From assembly GCA_051162045.1 (NCBI GenBank), contig JBISDI010000008.1: a stretch of DNA of 64,000 bases. One strand, given 5' to 3'. The notes beneath the pieces are model-generated. The model made no database searches. It was not told where the DNA came from and saw only the letters and a program-made list of their open reading frames with translations. Below, piece after piece: positions 21,892-30,638 of the stretch. Each line of letters begins with the position of its first letter. Position 1 is the first letter of the stretch. Made by a program: the position numbers and the translations under genes. This DNA is from Anaerozeibacter quisquiliarum. GTDB taxonomy: Bacteria; Bacillota; Clostridia; Christensenellales; Aristaeellaceae.

Positions 21892-24408
21892 ATGAAGATC
21901 GCATTTTCGACGCTCGGTTGTCCGGAATTCAGCTGGACGGACATCTACTCGATGGCGAAGGACTTTCACTTCGACGGCATCGAGGTGCGCGGGCTGGGCC
22001 GGGCGCTCGACGCCTGCCAGGCGCCCCCGTTCGCGCCCGGCCAGATCGACAAGACGATGGCGAAGCTCAAGAAGCTCCGCCTCGAGATTCCCTGCCTGTC
22101 GACCGGCTGCGCGCTCAAGTTTGAGGACAAGCGCGCCGAGACCGAGGCCGAAATTCGCGCGTACATCCATCTGGCCGATACGCTCGGCACGCCCTACATC
22201 CGCATCCTGGCCGACCGCGAGCCGCAGGTCACAGGCCCGGTGGACGACGATTCCATCGCGGCCTTCCTCAAGCGGTTGGCGCGCCTGACCGACGGCACGG
22301 GCGTCACGCTGCTGGTGGAGACCAACGGCGTGTACGCCGACACCGCGCGCCTTAGGCGCCTGCTCGACCGGGTGGCCGAGCCGCAGGTGGCGGCGCTCTG
22401 GGATGTGCACCATCCGTATCGCTTCTTCGGCGAGTCGCCCGAACAGACGGTGGGGAATCTGGGCGGCTGCATCCGCTACATGCACGTCAAGGATTCGGTG
22501 ATCGAGGACGGGGCCGTGTGCTACCGGATGATGGGCGACGGCGACCTGCCGATCGACGAGATGCTGGACGCGGTGAGCGCCATCGGCTACGACGGCTACG
22601 TGTCGCTCGAGTGGGTCAAGCGCTGGGCGCGCGATTTGCAGGATCCGGGCGTGGTGTTCCCGCAGTATGCCAACTACATGCACAGCTACATAGACCGGAG
22701 CCTGCTCGAGGACGACGAGCGCAACGCCGGCAAGTACGTGTGGAAGAAGGAACGGCTGATCGAGCTGACGTTCAGCGAGGTGCTCGACCGCATGGTGCGG
22801 GAGTTTCCCGATCAGGTCGCGCTGCGCTACACGAGCCGCTACTACACGCGCACCTACGCCCAGTTCCGCGACGATGTGGACACCTTCGCGCGCGCGCTGA
22901 TCGCGATGGGCGTGGGCCGGGGCGACCATGTGGCGATCTGGGCCACCAACGTGCCCGAGTGGTACATCACCTTCTGGGCGACGGTCAAGATCGGCGCGGT
23001 GCTGGTCACGGTCAACACCGCCTACAAAATCCACGAGGCCGAGTACCTGCTGCGCCAATCGGATACCCACACGCTGGTGATGATCGAGGGCTGCAAGGAC
23101 TCGCACTACCTCGAGATCATGGCCGAGCTATGCCCGGAGCTAAAAGACAGCGCCCCCGGTCAGCTGAACAGCAAGCGTCTGCCGCGGCTCAAGAACATCG
23201 TGACCGTCGACAGCATGCTGCCCGGCGCGTACACCTGGGAGGAGGCGATTGAGCTTTCCGAGCAGGTGCCGCTGAGCGAAGTGCTCTCCCGCGCCGCGCG
23301 CGTTATGCCGCACGACGTGTGCAACATGCAGTACACCTCGGGTACGACCGGCTTTCCCAAGGGCGTCATGCTGACCCACCACAATGTGGTCAACAACGGC
23401 AAGGCCATCGGCGACTGCATGGACCTGTCGACCGCCGACCGGCTGCTGATCCACGTGCCGATGTTCCATTGCTTCGGCATGGTGCTGGGTATGACCGCCG
23501 CAATGACCCACGGCACGACGATCTGCCCGTTGCCGGTGTTCTCGCCGCGCGCCTCGCTCGAGTGCATCCACAAGGAAAAGATCACCGCCTGCCACGGCGT
23601 GCCCACGATGTTTATTGCGATGCTCGAGCACGAGGACTTCGCAAAGACCGACTTCAGCCATATGCGCACCGGCATCATGGCGGGCAGCCCCTGCCCGATC
23701 AAGGTCATGCAGGACGTACTGACCAAGATGCACATGGACGAGATCTGCATCACCTACGGTCAGACCGAGGCCTCGCCCGGCTGCACGATGTCCAAGACCA
23801 GCGACCCGATCGAGGTACGGGTATCGACCGTGGGCGGCGCGATGTTCGGCGTCGAGTGCAGGATCGTCGATCCCGAAACGGGCGAGGAGCTGCCCGACGA
23901 GGTGGACGGCGAGCTCGTGGCGCGCGGCTACAACATCATGAAGGGCTACTACAAGATGCCCGAGGCGACCGCCGCCGCGATCGACGAGGACGGCTGGCTG
24001 CACACCGGCGACCTGGCCCGGCGCACCAGGGAAGGCAACTACAAGATCACCGGCCGCATCAAGGACATGATTATCCGCGGCGGCGAGAACATCTACCCCA
24101 AGGAGATCGAGGAATTCCTGTACGCGCACCCGCAGGTCCGGGACGTGCAGGTGATCGGCGTGCCCGACAAGCAATACGGCGAGGAAATCTGCGCCTGCGT
24201 CGTGCTCAAGGACGGCGAAACGGCGACCCAGGAGGAAATCCGCGCGCATTGCCTCAAGCACATGGCCAAGCACAAGTGCCCGAAGTACGTCCAGTTCGTG
24301 GACGCCTTCCCGATGAACGCCGCGGGCAAGATCCTCAAGTACAAGATGCGCGAGGAGTTCACCGAGAAGCTGAACCTGGTGGCGGACAGCAAGATCGAAA
24401 CGGCGTAG
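21892..24408 (+). CDS. Sugar-phosphate isomerase/epimerase-like TIM barrel fused to acyl-CoA synthetase
   Basis: The predicted protein (838 aa) has two parts. Residues about 1-270 are an AP-endonuclease-2/xylose-isomerase-like TIM barrel (MKIAFSTLGCPEFSW, LLVETNGVYAD, ALWDVHHPYRFF, YVSLEWVKRW). Residues about 285-838 are an AMP-forming acyl-CoA synthetase with the P-loop YTSGTTGFPKG near 480, the TGDLARR hinge and the C-terminal catalytic Lys in AAGKILKYK. The synthetase half would activate a carboxylic acid to its CoA thioester; the substrate of the barrel is unknown. No stop or frame change occurs at the junction, so a true fusion is likely. It is preceded by a T-box and stands alone. Confidence 0.85.
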   Translation: MKIAFSTLGCPEFSWTDIYSMAKDFHFDGIEVRGLGRALDACQAPPFAPGQIDKTMAKLKKLRLEIPCLSTGCALKFEDKRAETEAEIRAYIHLADTLGTPYIRILADREPQVTGPVDDDSIAAFLKRLARLTDGTGVTLLVETNGVYADTARLRRLLDRVAEPQVAALWDVHHPYRFFGESPEQTVGNLGGCIRYMHVKDSVIEDGAVCYRMMGDGDLPIDEMLDAVSAIGYDGYVSLEWVKRWARDLQDPGVVFPQYANYMHSYIDRSLLEDDERNAGKYVWKKERLIELTFSEVLDRMVREFPDQVALRYTSRYYTRTYAQFRDDVDTFARALIAMGVGRGDHVAIWATNVPEWYITFWATVKIGAVLVTVNTAYKIHEAEYLLRQSDTHTLVMIEGCKDSHYLEIMAELCPELKDSAPGQLNSKRLPRLKNIVTVDSMLPGAYTWEEAIELSEQVPLSEVLSRAARVMPHDVCNMQYTSGTTGFPKGVMLTHHNVVNNGKAIGDCMDLSTADRLLIHVPMFHCFGMVLGMTAAMTHGTTICPLPVFSPRASLECIHKEKITACHGVPTMFIAMLEHEDFAKTDFSHMRTGIMAGSPCPIKVMQDVLTKMHMDEICITYGQTEASPGCTMSKTSDPIEVRVSTVGGAMFGVECRIVDPETGEELPDEVDGELVARGYNIMKGYYKMPEATAAAIDEDGWLHTGDLARRTREGNYKITGRIKDMIIRGGENIYPKEIEEFLYAHPQVRDVQVIGVPDKQYGEEICACVVLKDGETATQEEIRAHCLKHMAKHKCPKYVQFVDAFPMNAAGKILKYKMREEFTEKLNLVADSKIETA

Positions 24409-24486
24409 GGCCGTTACAACAGTCCACCCCCCCCGGTCGCTTTGTGTCAGCCCCGCCTCGCTAGGATGGGCGCGAGGAGGGATCGA

Positions 24487-24795
24487 ATGGGCAAGGCATC
24501 CGACAGGCGCTTGACCGGGCAGGTCGAGGAGGCGTTCTACCAGAAGGCGGTGGGCGGCATCACGCAGCGCGAGGAGAAGAGCACCACCGAGGACGACGGC
24601 AAGGGCGGCATGAAGGAGAAAAGGGAGATCGTAATCAAACAGCTGCCGCCCGACCTCGACGCCATCAAGGCGTGGCTGCGCGAGCGCGCGCCCGAGCGGT
24701 GGCGCGACGAGGGTGAGAAAAACTCAGCCGGCGCGGGCGGCGTGATCCGCGTCATCAGCCGGGTGCCTCGCCCGGGCGAAGAGGGGGAATCGTAG
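24487..24795 (+). CDS. Phage terminase small subunit, short form
   Basis: A 102-aa protein whose C-terminal half (IVIKQLPPDLDAIKAWLRER and APERWRDEG) is typical of clostridial phage terminase small subunits, which end in PPD...A..FWLKNR.P..WRD. The start (VEEAFYQKAVGG) fits the middle of such proteins. The N-terminal helix-turn-helix DNA-binding part of full-length TerS is missing. ATG 24487 follows GAGGAGG. It joins the large subunit gene through a one-base stop/start overlap. No other packaging or structural phage genes are adjacent. Confidence 0.7.
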   Translation: MGKASDRRLTGQVEEAFYQKAVGGITQREEKSTTEDDGKGGMKEKREIVIKQLPPDLDAIKAWLRERAPERWRDEGEKNSAGAGGVIRVISRVPRPGEEGES

Positions 24796-26162
24796 TGGAG
24801 ATTGAGCTCGACTACGTGCCCACCGAGCGCCAGGCGCTTTTCCACGCCTCCACCGCCGACGAGCTGCTCTACGGCGGCGCGGCCGGCGGCGGCAAGAGCC
24901 GCGCGGTCGTCATGGAGGCGCTGCTGCGCTGTCTCGAGCACCCGGGCACCCAGGCTTACCTGTTCCGGCGCAGCCTGCGCGAGCTCGACGATACGCTGGT
25001 CCCCGAGGCGCTCAGGGCGCTGCCGGGCGCGCTGTTCAAGTACAGGGCCGCGACCCACGACATGATGCTTGCGAACGGCAGCGTGCTGCGCTTTCGCCAT
25101 TGCCAGAGCGCCAAGGACCTGCTGCTGTACCAGGGCGCGGAGATACACTGGCTGTTCATCGACGAGCTGACCCATTTCTCCAAGGAGATGTACGACTACT
25201 TGAAGACCCGCCTGCGCGCGCCCGCGCGGCTGAACATCCGCCCGGTCGTACGCTGCACCACCAATCCCGGCGGGCCGGGCCATGCCTGGGTCAAGAAGTA
25301 CTTTGTCGACGCCGCCGAGCCGGGGGTGATGCACCTGCGCAAGGTGCATTCGCAGCTGCTCGGGCGCTCGCAGCTGCGCCGGATCCAGTATATCCCGGCG
25401 CGCGCCACCGACAACCCACACCTGACCGCCGACTACATCTTTGAGCTCGAGCAGAAGCCGCGCGCGCTGCGTGAGGCGCTGCTGCTGGGGCGCTGGGACG
25501 CGTTCGAGGGGCAGGCGTTCCCCGAGTTCACCGACGACGCAGCCCACCGCGAGGACCGGCGCTTCACCCATGTGATCGCGCCGTTCACGGTGCCGGCGAA
25601 TTGGCCGCGCTACCGCAGCTTCGACTTTGGCTACTCGCGCCCGTTCTCGGTGGGTTGGTGGGCGGTGGATTTCGACGGGCGGGTGTACCGCTACCGCGAG
25701 TGGTACGGCGGCGAGCATAATCAGGGCTTGAAGCTGTCCCCGCGCGCGATCGCCCGGCGCATCCGCGAGGTCGAGGCGGCGGCGGGCGAGACACATGTGG
25801 CGGGCGTGGCCGATCCGTCGATCTGGGACGCCAGCCGGGGCGAGAGCGTGGCCGAGCAGATGGAGCGGGAGGGCGTATTCTTCCTGCCCGGCGATAACGC
25901 GCGCCTGAGCGGCAAGATGCAGCTGCACGAGCGGCTCAAGTTCGACGGGGAGGGCCTGCCCGGGCTGTACGTATTCGAAAGTTGCCGCGCGTTCCGCCAG
26001 ACCGTGCCCGCGCTGGCTTACGACAGCGCGCGCCCCGAGGACATCGACAGCGCGGGCGAGGACCATGTGTACGACGAGACGCGGTATTTCTTGATGGAGC
26101 GCCCGGTCGCCCCGCGCGCGCAGACGAAGAAGCGGCGGGGGTATAGCCCGCTGGACGAGTGA
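24795..26162 (+). CDS. Phage terminase large subunit
   Basis: The product (455 aa) looks intact. The ATPase has Walker A GGAAGGGKS (about residues 32-40), Walker B IHWLFIDELT (about 117-126) and the coupling motif CTTNPGGPG. The RNase H-like nuclease follows from about residue 275 with acidic positions in SFDFGYSRPF, GVADPSIWD and EDHVYDETRYF. Such enzymes pump DNA into phage heads and cut it. Here it has only a short TerS partner and no portal, protease or capsid gene, and GC content and codon use look like the neighbours. The start is GTG 24795. Confidence 0.88.
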   Translation: MEIELDYVPTERQALFHASTADELLYGGAAGGGKSRAVVMEALLRCLEHPGTQAYLFRRSLRELDDTLVPEALRALPGALFKYRAATHDMMLANGSVLRFRHCQSAKDLLLYQGAEIHWLFIDELTHFSKEMYDYLKTRLRAPARLNIRPVVRCTTNPGGPGHAWVKKYFVDAAEPGVMHLRKVHSQLLGRSQLRRIQYIPARATDNPHLTADYIFELEQKPRALREALLLGRWDAFEGQAFPEFTDDAAHREDRRFTHVIAPFTVPANWPRYRSFDFGYSRPFSVGWWAVDFDGRVYRYREWYGGEHNQGLKLSPRAIARRIREVEAAAGETHVAGVADPSIWDASRGESVAEQMEREGVFFLPGDNARLSGKMQLHERLKFDGEGLPGLYVFESCRAFRQTVPALAYDSARPEDIDSAGEDHVYDETRYFLMERPVAPRAQTKKRRGYSPLDE

Positions 26163-26168
26163 ACGAAA

Positions 26169-26208
26169 AACCGGAGGCCGTCGCGCAAATCCGCGGCGGC
26201 CTCCGGTT
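26169..26208. terminator. Bidirectional terminator
   Basis: AACCGGAGGCCG (26169-26180) pairs with CGGCCTCCGGTT (26197-26208). The stem is flanked by an A run on the left and TTTG on the right, between the convergent terminase and DUF362 genes. Confidence 0.8.
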
Positions 26209-26215
26209 TGTCCAT

Positions 26216-27313
26216 TTACTTAATCACTTTCAATTCATACGCCTGCGTGCCCAACCCCTGCTCTTGCAGCTTGTCCAGCTGGACGTAGGGGTTCTTGCCG
26301 TGCAGCCGCTCGAACAGGTGGCCCTCGCCCTCCATCTTGTGGCCGGCGGGCACGCCGGCGGGGATCAGGTCGCAGGTCTTGATGGCGTCCAGCGACGCGC
26401 GCTCGACCGCCACGATGTCGTCCGAGGCCATGATGCCGATGTCGGGCACCAGCGAGGGCGTGGTCATGCCCCAGCAGTCGCACAGCGCGGTGATTTGCGT
26501 GAGCACGTTGATGAAGTAGCTGTTGCCCGGCCCGAAGGTATCGAGAACCGTGCGCGTGGTCAGCGCCATGCCCTGCTGGAAATCGGCGTAGTCGTGACTG
26601 TCCAGCGTGATCGCGCCGGTCGGGCACACCTTGAGGCAATGCTGGCACAGCGTGCAGTGGTGGTAGTTGACCTCGTACCTACCCTGCGTGCCCGGCTCGG
26701 TGAAGCGGTTGGCCTCATGGTTGCAGGACTTGATGCACTTGCCGCAGCGGGTGCACTTGGACTCGTCCCACAGAAGGCCGCCCTCGAGCGCGTGGATTTG
26801 ATGGCGGGTGCGGTCGGTCACGCAGCCCATCGCGATGTTCTTGCACGCGCCGCCGTAGCCGCAGGAGCCGTGGCCCTTGACGTGGGAGAAGTCGATCAGG
26901 AAGTCGGCGTCGTGGATCAGCCCGGCCACGTCGACCTGCTTGAGCGTCTTGAAGTCCACTTCCCTGGTGTAGAAGTACTTGCCGAAATAGCCGCAGTCGT
27001 CCAGCACCGGACAGCCGAGCGCGCTGTCGGTGTAGCCGCGCATTTCGGGGTTGCGCTTGGCCACGTAGTGGTCGGTGACAAAGCAGTCGCCGCCGCTCTT
27101 TTTGACGAAGTCTACCAGCTTGCGCACGAAGACCGGCGCGATCGTGGAATAGCCGACGCCCTCGCCCACGTGCATCTTGATGGCGACCGCCTTGCCTTTC
27201 AGACGATCCTTTAGGCCGGACGCCTTGAGCAGCCGGTCGAACTTCTCGGGCAGGGTCTGGGTGGCCTCGTAGCGCGTATAGGCCATGGGCGCGAATAGCA
27301 CGGTGGATGGCAT
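26216..27313 (-). CDS. DUF362-family ferredoxin-type iron-sulfur protein
   Basis: A 365-aa protein with an N-terminal DUF362 domain (AIKMHVGEGVGYSTIAP, FVTDHYVAKRNP) and two [4Fe-4S] sites: CTRCGKCIKSCN near residue 190 and CTLCQHCLKVCPTGA near residue 222. These proteins are common in anaerobes and are thought to take part in electron transfer; the partner is unknown. There is no signal peptide. ATG 27313 has GGAGGG eight bases upstream. It is transcribed alone from a strong promoter and is divergent from the SPOCS gene. Confidence 0.87.
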   Translation of the reverse strand: MPSTVLFAPMAYTRYEATQTLPEKFDRLLKASGLKDRLKGKAVAIKMHVGEGVGYSTIAPVFVRKLVDFVKKSGGDCFVTDHYVAKRNPEMRGYTDSALGCPVLDDCGYFGKYFYTREVDFKTLKQVDVAGLIHDADFLIDFSHVKGHGSCGYGGACKNIAMGCVTDRTRHQIHALEGGLLWDESKCTRCGKCIKSCNHEANRFTEPGTQGRYEVNYHHCTLCQHCLKVCPTGAITLDSHDYADFQQGMALTTRTVLDTFGPGNSYFINVLTQITALCDCWGMTTPSLVPDIGIMASDDIVAVERASLDAIKTCDLIPAGVPAGHKMEGEGHLFERLHGKNPYVQLDKLQEQGLGTQAYELKVIK

Positions 27314-27353
27314 GAACGTATCCCTCCATATGATGTGTAGGCTTGACCAGTTG

Positions 27354-27382
27354 ATTATACCACTTGCGGCGCGCGTGAACAA
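27354..27382 (-). promoter_or_regulatory. Promoter of the DUF362 gene
   Basis: Minus strand TTGTTC (27382-27377), 17-base spacer, TATAAT (27359-27354). Confidence 0.75.
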
Positions 27383-27442
27383 GCGCTCATAGCTTTTTTG
27401 GGAGGCGCATAGGTTTAAGCAATGGGTGAGGAGGGATTTTTT

Positions 27443-28960
27443 ATGGAATTGACGCTGGGTCGGCAGACCATAGAGGTCGAAAAGCTGATCGGGGAAAGCC
27501 GGATGCAGCTGCAGGTGTCGACGGAGACGGCGACGCCGGGCGCGGGGCGCGAGGCGATCGAGGTGCTGATGGAGGAGGCCGAGGCGACGATCGACTCGGC
27601 GCAGCCGCAGACCGACCGGGTGGTGGTGGAGGGCACGGTGATGTGCCAGGCGGTGTACCGACCGGGCGAAGGCGCGACGCGCGCGGTGGCCGTGCCGGCG
27701 CGGTTCAGCGAGGTGGCGGAGCTTACCGGTGTCGGCCCCAAGTCGATTGTGCGCGCGCAGGCCGTGGTTGAGGATGTGCGCGCCAGCTATGACAACGGCC
27801 GCATCCGGTTCGTCGTGGTGGTGGGCCTCAGGGTCCAGGCGCTCTCGCTCGAGCCGACGGAGCTGATTACGCAAATCGGCGGCGTGGACGCGCTTGAGGC
27901 GCGGTTTGAGGAGGTGTGCTCGAGCAAGCTGGCAGCCGAGTCGTCGGCCGATGCGTTGGTGCGCGAGGAGGTGGCGCTGCCCAGCGGGCTGGACGCGCGG
28001 GTGTCGCTGATGGACTGGGCGCAGGCGCGGTTGATTGCCGCCGAGCGCGACCTGGGTGGCGTGCGCGCGCGCGGCGAGATCCAGGCCGAGGCGCTGATTG
28101 GCACCGGCGTACCGTCGCGGCCGGTGGCGTTGGTCAAGGTGATGATGCCGTTCGAGCAGTTGGTCGAGCTGCCCGAATGGCTGGCCGGCAATGTCACGGC
28201 GGACGCCGAGGTCAAGCGCCTGACGACTGAAATCGCGCCCGGCGACGAGGAGGGCGAGGCGATTTTGAAGCTCGAGGCCGAGGCGCAGATTTGCGTACGC
28301 GCCGACGCGCAGGATTGCGCCACTGCGCTGTCGGACACCTACGCGACCGGATCGACCGCGGTCAACTGTATGCAGACGACGATCGACGTGGCGCAGCGGA
28401 GCGAGCAGATCAACGTCTCCGAGCCGTTTCGCGGCACGCTGCTGCTGCCCGAGGGGGCCAGCGCGGTCGGCACGGTGCTGGCCACGCGGGTGCGCCCCGT
28501 AATCAGTCAGTGGATGGCGCAGGGCGGATCGACCGTCGTCGAGGGCGCGCTCGACGTCAAGGCGCTGTACCTGCCCGGCGGCTCGCAGCAGGTGACCTCG
28601 GTGCGCGGCGAGTTGCCGTTTGCGATCAAGTGCGCGGGCGAATGGCCCGAAGCGGCCTGGGTGCGCATCGCGGCGACCGGGGCCGACGCCGGCGCGCTGA
28701 TGAGCGACCGGCTGGAAATCCGCTGCACGCTTTCGCTGACCGGGTTCTACCGCGTCGCCCGGCGCGTGGTGGTGGCGAGCGGCGCCGCGACGAGCGCCGC
28801 CCCCGAGCGCGCGGCCGGTATGGTGATCTACTGGCCGGGCGAGGGTGAGACGACGTGGAGTCTCGGCAAGCGTTACAGACTTTCGCAGCGCAAGCTGGCG
28901 TCGATGGGCGGGGGAAACGAGACGCTTGCGAGCGGGCAGCCGATTGTGCTGCGCACGTGA
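27443..28960 (+). CDS. SPOCS-domain (DUF3794) protein with degenerate LysM, SipL-like
   Basis: The product (505 aa) has three repeated beta-rich SPOCS/DUF3794 units (about residues 30-150, 165-295 and 310-430) and a C-terminal LysM-like end (VIYWPGEGETTWSLGKRYR). This architecture is that of SipL, which binds SpoIVA during spore coat assembly in Clostridioides, and of related spore or cell-surface proteins. No signal peptide or transmembrane segment is present, which fits a mother-cell cytosolic coat factor. ATG 27443 has GAGGAGG eight bases upstream; an in-frame start at 27422 has none. Sporulation role is inferred from family. Confidence 0.78.
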   Translation: MELTLGRQTIEVEKLIGESRMQLQVSTETATPGAGREAIEVLMEEAEATIDSAQPQTDRVVVEGTVMCQAVYRPGEGATRAVAVPARFSEVAELTGVGPKSIVRAQAVVEDVRASYDNGRIRFVVVVGLRVQALSLEPTELITQIGGVDALEARFEEVCSSKLAAESSADALVREEVALPSGLDARVSLMDWAQARLIAAERDLGGVRARGEIQAEALIGTGVPSRPVALVKVMMPFEQLVELPEWLAGNVTADAEVKRLTTEIAPGDEEGEAILKLEAEAQICVRADAQDCATALSDTYATGSTAVNCMQTTIDVAQRSEQINVSEPFRGTLLLPEGASAVGTVLATRVRPVISQWMAQGGSTVVEGALDVKALYLPGGSQQVTSVRGELPFAIKCAGEWPEAAWVRIAATGADAGALMSDRLEIRCTLSLTGFYRVARRVVVASGAATSAAPERAAGMVIYWPGEGETTWSLGKRYRLSQRKLASMGGGNETLASGQPIVLRT

Positions 28961-29021
28961 AGCTTGCCCTTCGGACACACGGGATGCGCCTGCGGCACAT
29001 TTCACACGCCGCAGGCGTATT
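28961..29021. repeat. Palindromic spacer between convergent genes
   Basis: GCGCCTGCGGC (from about 28986) pairs with GCCGCAGGCGT (to about 29018), and GTGAAG / TTTCAC / TTTTAC ends occur as in the spacer at 9431-9559. Probably a two-way terminator or REP-like repeat. Confidence 0.5.
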
Positions 29022-29888
29022 TTACTGCGGTCCGCAGACCGAAATCCTTCCCGGCAGGATGCCGAACTCGGCGCGGTCTGTCGCGTACAGCTCGCCGTCG
29101 ACGATCATCGTCATGCCTTCCGATTCGATCGTGAGCGCGCTGACGCGGGCCTGGTGGGTGATCGGCAGATGGGTGAACCAGCCGGGGATGAACAGCGGCA
29201 GCAGCAACCAGATCTGCCAGCGCTTGACCGCGTCCACGTAGACCAGGTCGAGCAGCCCGTCGGAGGGGTCGGCGTCGGGCGCAACCTTCATGCCGCCGCC
29301 GAAGTAACGGCCGTTGGCCACCTCGATGATCGTGAGCTGTTTTACGCAGGTTACGCCGTCTATCGTAATGCGCGCCGCGATCGGCTTGAAATGCCGGATT
29401 GCCTGAATGAGCCCCAGCAGATAGGTCATGAAACCCGAAAAGCGCTGCTTGTAGCGCTCGGCCTTGCGCACCACGTCGACGTCGAAGCCGGTGCCCGCCA
29501 CGTTGAGAAAGGCGCGGCCGTTGAGCTGCGGCAGGTCGATCGGCGCGGCCGGTCCGTCCAGCTGTGCCCTGAGCGCCGCCAGCGGATCGCGGGGCAGCCG
29601 CAGCGTCTTGACGAAGTCGTTGCCGGTGCCGCTGGGCACCAGATACAGGCGCGCCGGGCGGCCGTTAAGGCCCGAGACCACCTCGGACAGCGTGCCGTCG
29701 CCGCCCATGACCAGCAGCGCGGTAGCCTGGCCGGCCTCGCGCGCCAGCTCCGCCACGTGCCCGGCGCGCTCGGAATGCGTAACGATATAATTGAGCGCCC
29801 GCTTTTCCAGTTCCGCGCATACCGCGTCCAGCAGCTTAAGCGGCTTGCCGCGTCCTGCGGCGGGGTTGACAATCACCCGTATCATCAT
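29022..29888 (-). CDS. Diacylglycerol kinase-family lipid kinase
   Basis: The product (288 aa) has the marks of the DAGK/YegS/DgkB family: VNPAAGRGKP at the N-terminus, the nucleotide loop MGGDGTLSEVVSG near residue 67 and the PSGTGNDF motif. GMKVAPDADPSDGLLDLV and the C-terminal IDGELY region complete the second domain. It would phosphorylate diacylglycerol or a related lipid at the membrane. The ATG at 29888 overlaps the stop of the repressor-like gene in an ATGATG junction, so translation is coupled and expression depends on the promoter of the regulator. Confidence 0.88.
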   Translation of the reverse strand: MMIRVIVNPAAGRGKPLKLLDAVCAELEKRALNYIVTHSERAGHVAELAREAGQATALLVMGGDGTLSEVVSGLNGRPARLYLVPSGTGNDFVKTLRLPRDPLAALRAQLDGPAAPIDLPQLNGRAFLNVAGTGFDVDVVRKAERYKQRFSGFMTYLLGLIQAIRHFKPIAARITIDGVTCVKQLTIIEVANGRYFGGGMKVAPDADPSDGLLDLVYVDAVKRWQIWLLLPLFIPGWFTHLPITHQARVSALTIESEGMTMIVDGELYATDRAEFGILPGRISVCGPQ

Positions 29889-30508
29889 ACGGTAAACTCC
29901 ACACTGAGTAGTCGCCCGAGTGTGCGCAGCCGGTCCGGCTCCGTCCATTCGGGCGCGCGGCGCGCCGAGGCCTGCACGAGGCAGCGGCCGTCGGGGCCCA
30001 GGCGCACCATGCGCAGCAGTACCCGTCCATCCTGCCCGCGCAGCAGGTACAATCCGCCGCCCTCGGGCGCGTCCGATCGGCGCAGCAGCATGAGGTCGCC
30101 CTGACGGATGCGGAAGTCCATCATGCTGTCGTCCGGCGCGTAGAAGTAGAACAGAGACGCCGGGTCGTGAACCTCTCCGGGCAGGTACCGGAAGTCGGTC
30201 GGCCTGTCGAGCGCCGCGTCGGCGTAAACCGCCGCCAGCACGGGCCCGCCGCCGGACGGTCGCTTGGGGGCGGCGTCCTCGCGCAGCTTCGACGCGGGGG
30301 CCGCGGGCTCCGCGCCGAAGCCCAGCAACTGGTCGGTGCTGACCCCCATCAGCCGCGCAAACTGCCTGAGCTGCTCGCAATTGGGCTCGCGCTTGCCCAA
30401 CTCGTACTGCGAGATGTTGTTCTTGGTCTTGCCCACCCGGTCGGCCAGTTGTTGCTGCGTCCAGCCCATCCCCAGCCGGTGTGCGCGCAGATTGTGCCCG
30501 AACGACAC
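29885..30508 (-). CDS. Phage-type repressor: XRE HTH plus S24 (LexA-like) domain
   Basis: A 207-aa CI/LexA-like regulator. Residues about 4-60 form an XRE helix-turn-helix (TQQQLADRVGKTKNNISQYE), and residues about 105-205 an S24 peptidase-like fold with the serine motif APDDSMMDFRIRQGDLM. The expected catalytic lysine (VKR-type) is Arg in GRVLLRMVRL, and no Ala-Gly cleavage pair is evident upstream, so self-cleavage is doubtful. I chose GTG 30508 with AGGAGGG six bases upstream; ATG 30514 abuts that site. It is translationally coupled to a lipid kinase and divergent from a Cro-like gene, as in a phage switch. Confidence 0.8.
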   Translation of the reverse strand: MSFGHNLRAHRLGMGWTQQQLADRVGKTKNNISQYELGKREPNCEQLRQFARLMGVSTDQLLGFGAEPAAPASKLREDAAPKRPSGGGPVLAAVYADAALDRPTDFRYLPGEVHDPASLFYFYAPDDSMMDFRIRQGDLMLLRRSDAPEGGGLYLLRGQDGRVLLRMVRLGPDGRCLVQASARRAPEWTEPDRLRTLGRLLSVEFTV

Positions 30509-30539
30509 AGCCATCCCTCCTACCGCGCATATCGTCGTT

Positions 30540-30568
30540 AGTATAGCAAACAAAATGGTTACAGTAAA
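30540..30568 (-). promoter_or_regulatory. Promoter of the repressor-lipid kinase pair
   Basis: Minus strand TTTACT (30568-30563), 17-base spacer, TATACT (30545-30540). Confidence 0.72.
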
Positions 30569-30579
30569 GCACAAAATGC

Positions 30580-30600
30580 GACTTTTGGGGACGAAAAGTC
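30580..30600. promoter_or_regulatory. Candidate operator dyad in the divergent switch
   Basis: GACTTTT (30580-30586) and AAAAGTC (30594-30600) form a perfect seven-base dyad with a seven-base centre. It is midway between two back-to-back promoters. A TCGAAAATG / GTCGAAATTT pair close by (30601-30630) may be a second site. It is a natural binding place for the repressor or the Cro-like protein; binding is inferred. Confidence 0.5.
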
Positions 30601-30609
30601 TCGAAAATG

Positions 30610-30638
30610 TTGACTGAATGTCGAAATTTCCCTAGAAT
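30610..30638 (+). promoter_or_regulatory. Promoter of the Cro-like gene
   Basis: TTGACT (30610-30615), 17-base spacer, TAGAAT (30633-30638). Confidence 0.75.

Noticed and set aside
24422..26162. Complete prophage around the terminase genes
   Set aside because: No portal, capsid, tail, lysis or integrase genes are present on either side; the flanks are ordinary chromosomal genes.
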